NCBI RefSeq assembly: GCF_007754425.1
Contig: NZ_CP037452.1
Coordinates: 5,865,164 to 5,929,163, forward strand
DNA from: Gimesia fumaroli
GTDB lineage: Bacteria > Planctomycetota > Planctomycetia > Planctomycetales > Planctomycetaceae
DNA: 64,000 nt
Reading direction: 5' to 3'
The notes under the pieces were generated by a model. That model ran no database searches, was not told where the DNA came from, and was given only the letters and a program-made list of their open reading frames with translations. The position numbers and the translations under genes are program-made. The number at the start of each line of letters is the position of its first letter. The stretch's first letter is position 1. Below are positions 61,335-64,000 of the stretch, piece after piece.

Positions 61335-63059
61335 ATGGAACAATCTCCGATGAACCGTCGCGATTTCAATAAGCTGACCGTCGCAGCAATGAGCGGAGCA
61401 GTCTCAGCCAGCCAAAGTGCGACGGCGGACGAAAATGAAGCGGCTCGCCAACAGCCTTATAATATTGTGATGGTGATGGCCGATCAGGAAGCTTATCACC
61501 TGAATCAAGCAGCCGGTTATGAACTCCCCTCGCGCGCAGAACTGAGTCGCCGGGGAACCACCTTTGAAAACCATTATATCGCCGCCGCGATGTGTACTCC
61601 ATCACGGGGAGCGCTCTTCAGCGGACATCCTCCCCAAATCAATGGGGTGTTCGACCAGATGGAACTCGGTTATGTTCCCAGCTTGAATAAAGACAAGCCG
61701 AGTATCGGGACAGTGATGAAGGACCTCGGATATGCAACCGCGTACTTTGGAAAATTTGAACTCCTGCGCGACATCATCTACCCCAAGGACACGATTAATT
61801 ATACCAAAGCACTAAACGAATACGGTTTCGACACTTTTGCCCCGGATGGAGACAAGATCGGTGGTCCCAACCAGGGCTATGATACCGACAATTATACGGT
61901 TGCAGCCGGGAACCGCTGGCTGCGAACCAACGCGCAGCAACTGAATCGCGAAGGCAAACCCTGGTTTTTACTGACCAGCATGGTCAGCCCGCACGACATT
62001 ATGTACGCCGATGGGAATCTGCCAGACGAAAAAGTTCAGGTCTCTCAAGCTGGTGCCGAATTAACCCATCCGCCTCAAAACAGTCTCTATCAATATCCAT
62101 GGCAATTTGCCCTCTCACCCAGCCGGCTTCAGTCCCTCAATCCTCCCGCTCGACCGGACGCGCAGTTGCAATACCTGGAAGGATGGTCGTACTGGCTGGG
62201 AACGATTCCCACGAATCGAACCGATATGTGGAGAATCTTTTATAACTACTATCTCAATTTAATCCGTGATAATGACCGCATGCTGCAATCGCTGCTGGCG
62301 ACGTGTGATGAACTGGATCTCTGGAATAATACGATCTTCATCTTCACCGCCGATCATGGCGAATTAGGAGGTAGTCACGGCGGACTTCGGGGGAAAGGGC
62401 CGTTTCCGTTTGAGCAACAGTCACACGTCCCGCTGATCATTGTTCATCCGGATCATCAGGGAGGACGCAGTTGTACTGCCGTTACCAGCCATATCGATCT
62501 GTTACCCACGCTGGCCAGTTTAACAGGACAATCCTCTGACGCACAGAAAAAAGCAACTCAGAGTATGCCCGGTAAAGATATCTCGGTCTTGCTGTATCAA
62601 CCGGAGTCAGCTCCCTCTGATGCGATTCGAAAAGGGGCCTTGTTTAATTATGTCGGCCTACAGACCATCGATGCCAATTACTTAAAAAAGATTGCCCCTC
62701 TCCAGGCACATAGCAAGTTTGTACCACCCCTCAAAGAACTCCACCCCAATCTAAAAAAACGCGGCTTCCTGAATTTCGTATTTGATGGGCGCTATAAATA
62801 CGCCCGGTATTACTCACCCAGCGAATTTAACATGCCAGAAACGCTCGAACAGATATATAAATACAACGACCTTGAACTGTTTGACCTTTACTGTGACCCC
62901 CATGAAATGAACAACCTGGCGATGGAGCCGGAAGCAAACAGGGAACTGATCTTAAGATTAAACGGCTTAATGAACGAACTGATGATGCAAGAAGTCGGCG
63001 TCCATGACGGCCAGTTCTTGCCTGCAGCAGTCCGCCCCAAAGGGCCGATCAAGTTCTGA
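61335..63059 (+). CDS. Tat-exported sulfatase
   Basis: The 574-residue product has a twin-arginine signal (NRRDFNKLTVAAMSGAVSA, about 7-25), unlike the Sec-type sulfatase at 15.8 kb. The sulfatase core shows VMVMADQEA (metal loop, with Gln at the second Asp position), the formylglycine motif Cys87-TPSR-GALFSG, and FTADHGELGGSHGG with the metal-binding Asp-His. The C-terminal LFDLYCDPHEMNNLAMEP is typical. Cys87 needs a formylglycine-generating enzyme. Substrate not identifiable, probably a sulfated polysaccharide fragment. ATG 61350 is a possible shorter start. Confidence 0.9.
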   Translation: MEQSPMNRRDFNKLTVAAMSGAVSASQSATADENEAARQQPYNIVMVMADQEAYHLNQAAGYELPSRAELSRRGTTFENHYIAAAMCTPSRGALFSGHPPQINGVFDQMELGYVPSLNKDKPSIGTVMKDLGYATAYFGKFELLRDIIYPKDTINYTKALNEYGFDTFAPDGDKIGGPNQGYDTDNYTVAAGNRWLRTNAQQLNREGKPWFLLTSMVSPHDIMYADGNLPDEKVQVSQAGAELTHPPQNSLYQYPWQFALSPSRLQSLNPPARPDAQLQYLEGWSYWLGTIPTNRTDMWRIFYNYYLNLIRDNDRMLQSLLATCDELDLWNNTIFIFTADHGELGGSHGGLRGKGPFPFEQQSHVPLIIVHPDHQGGRSCTAVTSHIDLLPTLASLTGQSSDAQKKATQSMPGKDISVLLYQPESAPSDAIRKGALFNYVGLQTIDANYLKKIAPLQAHSKFVPPLKELHPNLKKRGFLNFVFDGRYKYARYYSPSEFNMPETLEQIYKYNDLELFDLYCDPHEMNNLAMEPEANRELILRLNGLMNELMMQEVGVHDGQFLPAAVRPKGPIKF

Positions 63060-63100
63060 GTAAACCTGCAACAGGATCAATGACCGGACACTCAACGTGG

Positions 63101-64000
63101 CTATTTCTCTACAGGAACGATTCGCATGATCGTATCCATAATACGATCATGATGTTTCGTGCGATTCACTGTGTTACTCTGCATCAGCAGCACGCCGACC
63201 AGATCCCGATTGAAATCGATCCAGGCGACAGGACCCGAGTAACCAGGATGCGATAGAATTACCGAAGGACCATATTTATTGTTTTCTTTAAACTGAAACG
63301 CGAGTGCGTAGCGGTCGTTGGTTCCCGGCTGTGGCAGATAGAGTTGCTGCAAGATCCTTCGATCGATGAACGGTTTCCCATTGTATACACCACGGCTCAG
63401 GTGCATCTGCATCAAAGTACCGATATCGTCAAGGGTTGAATAGACACCGCCGCCAGCGGTTGAAAATCGTTTGTCCTGACGCTCTGCCACTTCCAGACCA
63501 AAGTTGTCCAGCTCAAAGACGCCTGCTTTGTTCGACTGATACAGAGGCGCCAGACGTTTCAATTCTGCTAGCGTTGGCTGAATGGTGGTATTCTTCAAAT
63601 TGAGTGGCTTGAAGACGCGTTCCTGCATCAGTTCGACAAATGTTTTTCCGGTGACCTTCTCCGCAACACAGGCAGAGAGATCGATGGGGCGACCATACAT
63701 CATCTTTGTCCCGGGTTCCGCAACCAGCCCCAGTTTCAGGCAGCCGTTCACGAAATCCTGATGCGTCTGGGGGAAAATATAGTCCTTCAATTCCGGACTA
63801 GTTTTCTCCAGCTGTTTGTTCACTTTGAGCCAGTTGTCATTCGGGATTCCCGACGTATGACTGAGCACGTGACGTATACGGACCGGTTGTTTCGGCTTGG
63901 AGCCATCTGGCAAGCGAATCTCAGCAAACTCGGGAAACGTTTTCGCGATCGGATCATCAAACGTTAATAGACCGTCATCCATCAGAGACGCCATCAGGGT
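63101..64000 (-). CDS. Beta-lactamase-family serine hydrolase, 5' part outside window
   Basis: The frame runs off the right edge; about 299 residues are visible. The class C beta-lactamase/esterase fold is clear: LMDDGLLTFDDPIAKTFPEF, VRIRHVLSHTSGIPND, MYGRPIDLSACVAEKVTGKTFVELMQERVFKPLNL, TAGGGVYSTLDDIGTLMQMHLSRG and ILSHPGYSG, where HPG stands for the usual H/K-T/S-G triad element. The nucleophile motif SxxK should lie just beyond the edge. YGR replaces the usual Tyr-x-Asn. It is probably an exported esterase or peptidase with unknown substrate, not a resistance enzyme. Confidence 0.88.
   Translation of the reverse strand, partial: TLMASLMDDGLLTFDDPIAKTFPEFAEIRLPDGSKPKQPVRIRHVLSHTSGIPNDNWLKVNKQLEKTSPELKDYIFPQTHQDFVNGCLKLGLVAEPGTKMMYGRPIDLSACVAEKVTGKTFVELMQERVFKPLNLKNTTIQPTLAELKRLAPLYQSNKAGVFELDNFGLEVAERQDKRFSTAGGGVYSTLDDIGTLMQMHLSRGVYNGKPFIDRRILQQLYLPQPGTNDRYALAFQFKENNKYGPSVILSHPGYSGPVAWIDFNRDLVGVLLMQSNTVNRTKHHDRIMDTIMRIVPVEK

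Noticed and set aside
63101-64000. Serine hydrolase as an antibiotic-resistance beta-lactamase
   Set aside because: The motifs fit the broad esterase/peptidase group (HPG, YGR), which is common in planctomycetes and mostly unrelated to resistance.

Overview
The window looks like a chromosomal segment of a marine planctomycete, close to Gimesia/Planctomyces in character. The evidence is family content: two adjacent DUF1559 pilin-like proteins with [27 protein letters not shown] leaders, two CxPxR sulfatases, a PVC-type protein with a C-terminal CxxCH haem site, PQQ-type propellers, planctomycete-style leucine-rich-repeat proteins and a zinc-ribbon/TM/propeller protein. A complete ectoine/hydroxyectoine pathway fits a saline habitat. 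I see no prophage, transposase or CRISPR array.

Layout. 1-7.5 kb: the 3' end of a large Ser/Gly/Thr/Asn-rich protein, a degenerate DUF1559 protein, a translationally coupled radical-SAM / PLP-fold gene pair, then two LRR paralogues around a truncated GHKL-like gene and a tiny membrane peptide. 7.6-20.5 kb: a SulP-STAS-carbonic anhydrase fusion, a PQQ propeller protein, class II photolyase, methyltransferase, VOC/HTH/DUF2975 operon, sulfatase, zinc-ribbon propeller protein and a cytochrome c'-like protein. 20.5-34.7 kb: metallophosphoesterase lipoprotein, DUF1559 pair with a 42-residue lipoprotein between them, a run of secreted enzymes, YaaA, tandem O-methyltransferases and an outer-membrane protein. 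34.8-40.4 kb: a type-I-secretion-like operon (ABC, HlyD, TolC) whose ABC protein has lost catalytic motifs. 40.8-42.7 kb: GDPD and a His-rich unknown. 42.8-50.2 kb: ectR (MarR) - ectABCD - TRAP transporter. 50.3-52.5 kb: an odd tRNA-Met(CAT)-like gene, a slipin-family gene and a PH-like membrane protein. 52.8-59.9 kb: an NAD/ADP-ribose island (NADAR, KptA, PncA, ADP-ribosylglycohydrolase, NrtR-like Nudix regulator, NadE, PncB). 60-64 kb: RmlA, a Tat sulfatase and the 3' part of a beta-lactamase-family hydrolase.

How the parts connect. The most striking signal is a repeated operator-like dyad, TAGTGT-N7-ACACT(A/T). It lies over predicted promoters of the Nudix-regulator operon (two copies, the second imperfect), over the pncB-nadE promoter, and, more than 50 kb away, exactly in the -35/-10 spacer of the radical-SAM/PLP operon. 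This predicts that an NrtR-like, ADP-ribose-responsive repressor controls NAD salvage, ADP-ribose release and an uncharacterised radical-SAM/PLP pathway together. The ectoine locus has a similar private logic: a TTTGTRTGCA element is found in the promoters of both ectR and ectABCD. All functional statements are read from sequence and family knowledge; no database search was run.
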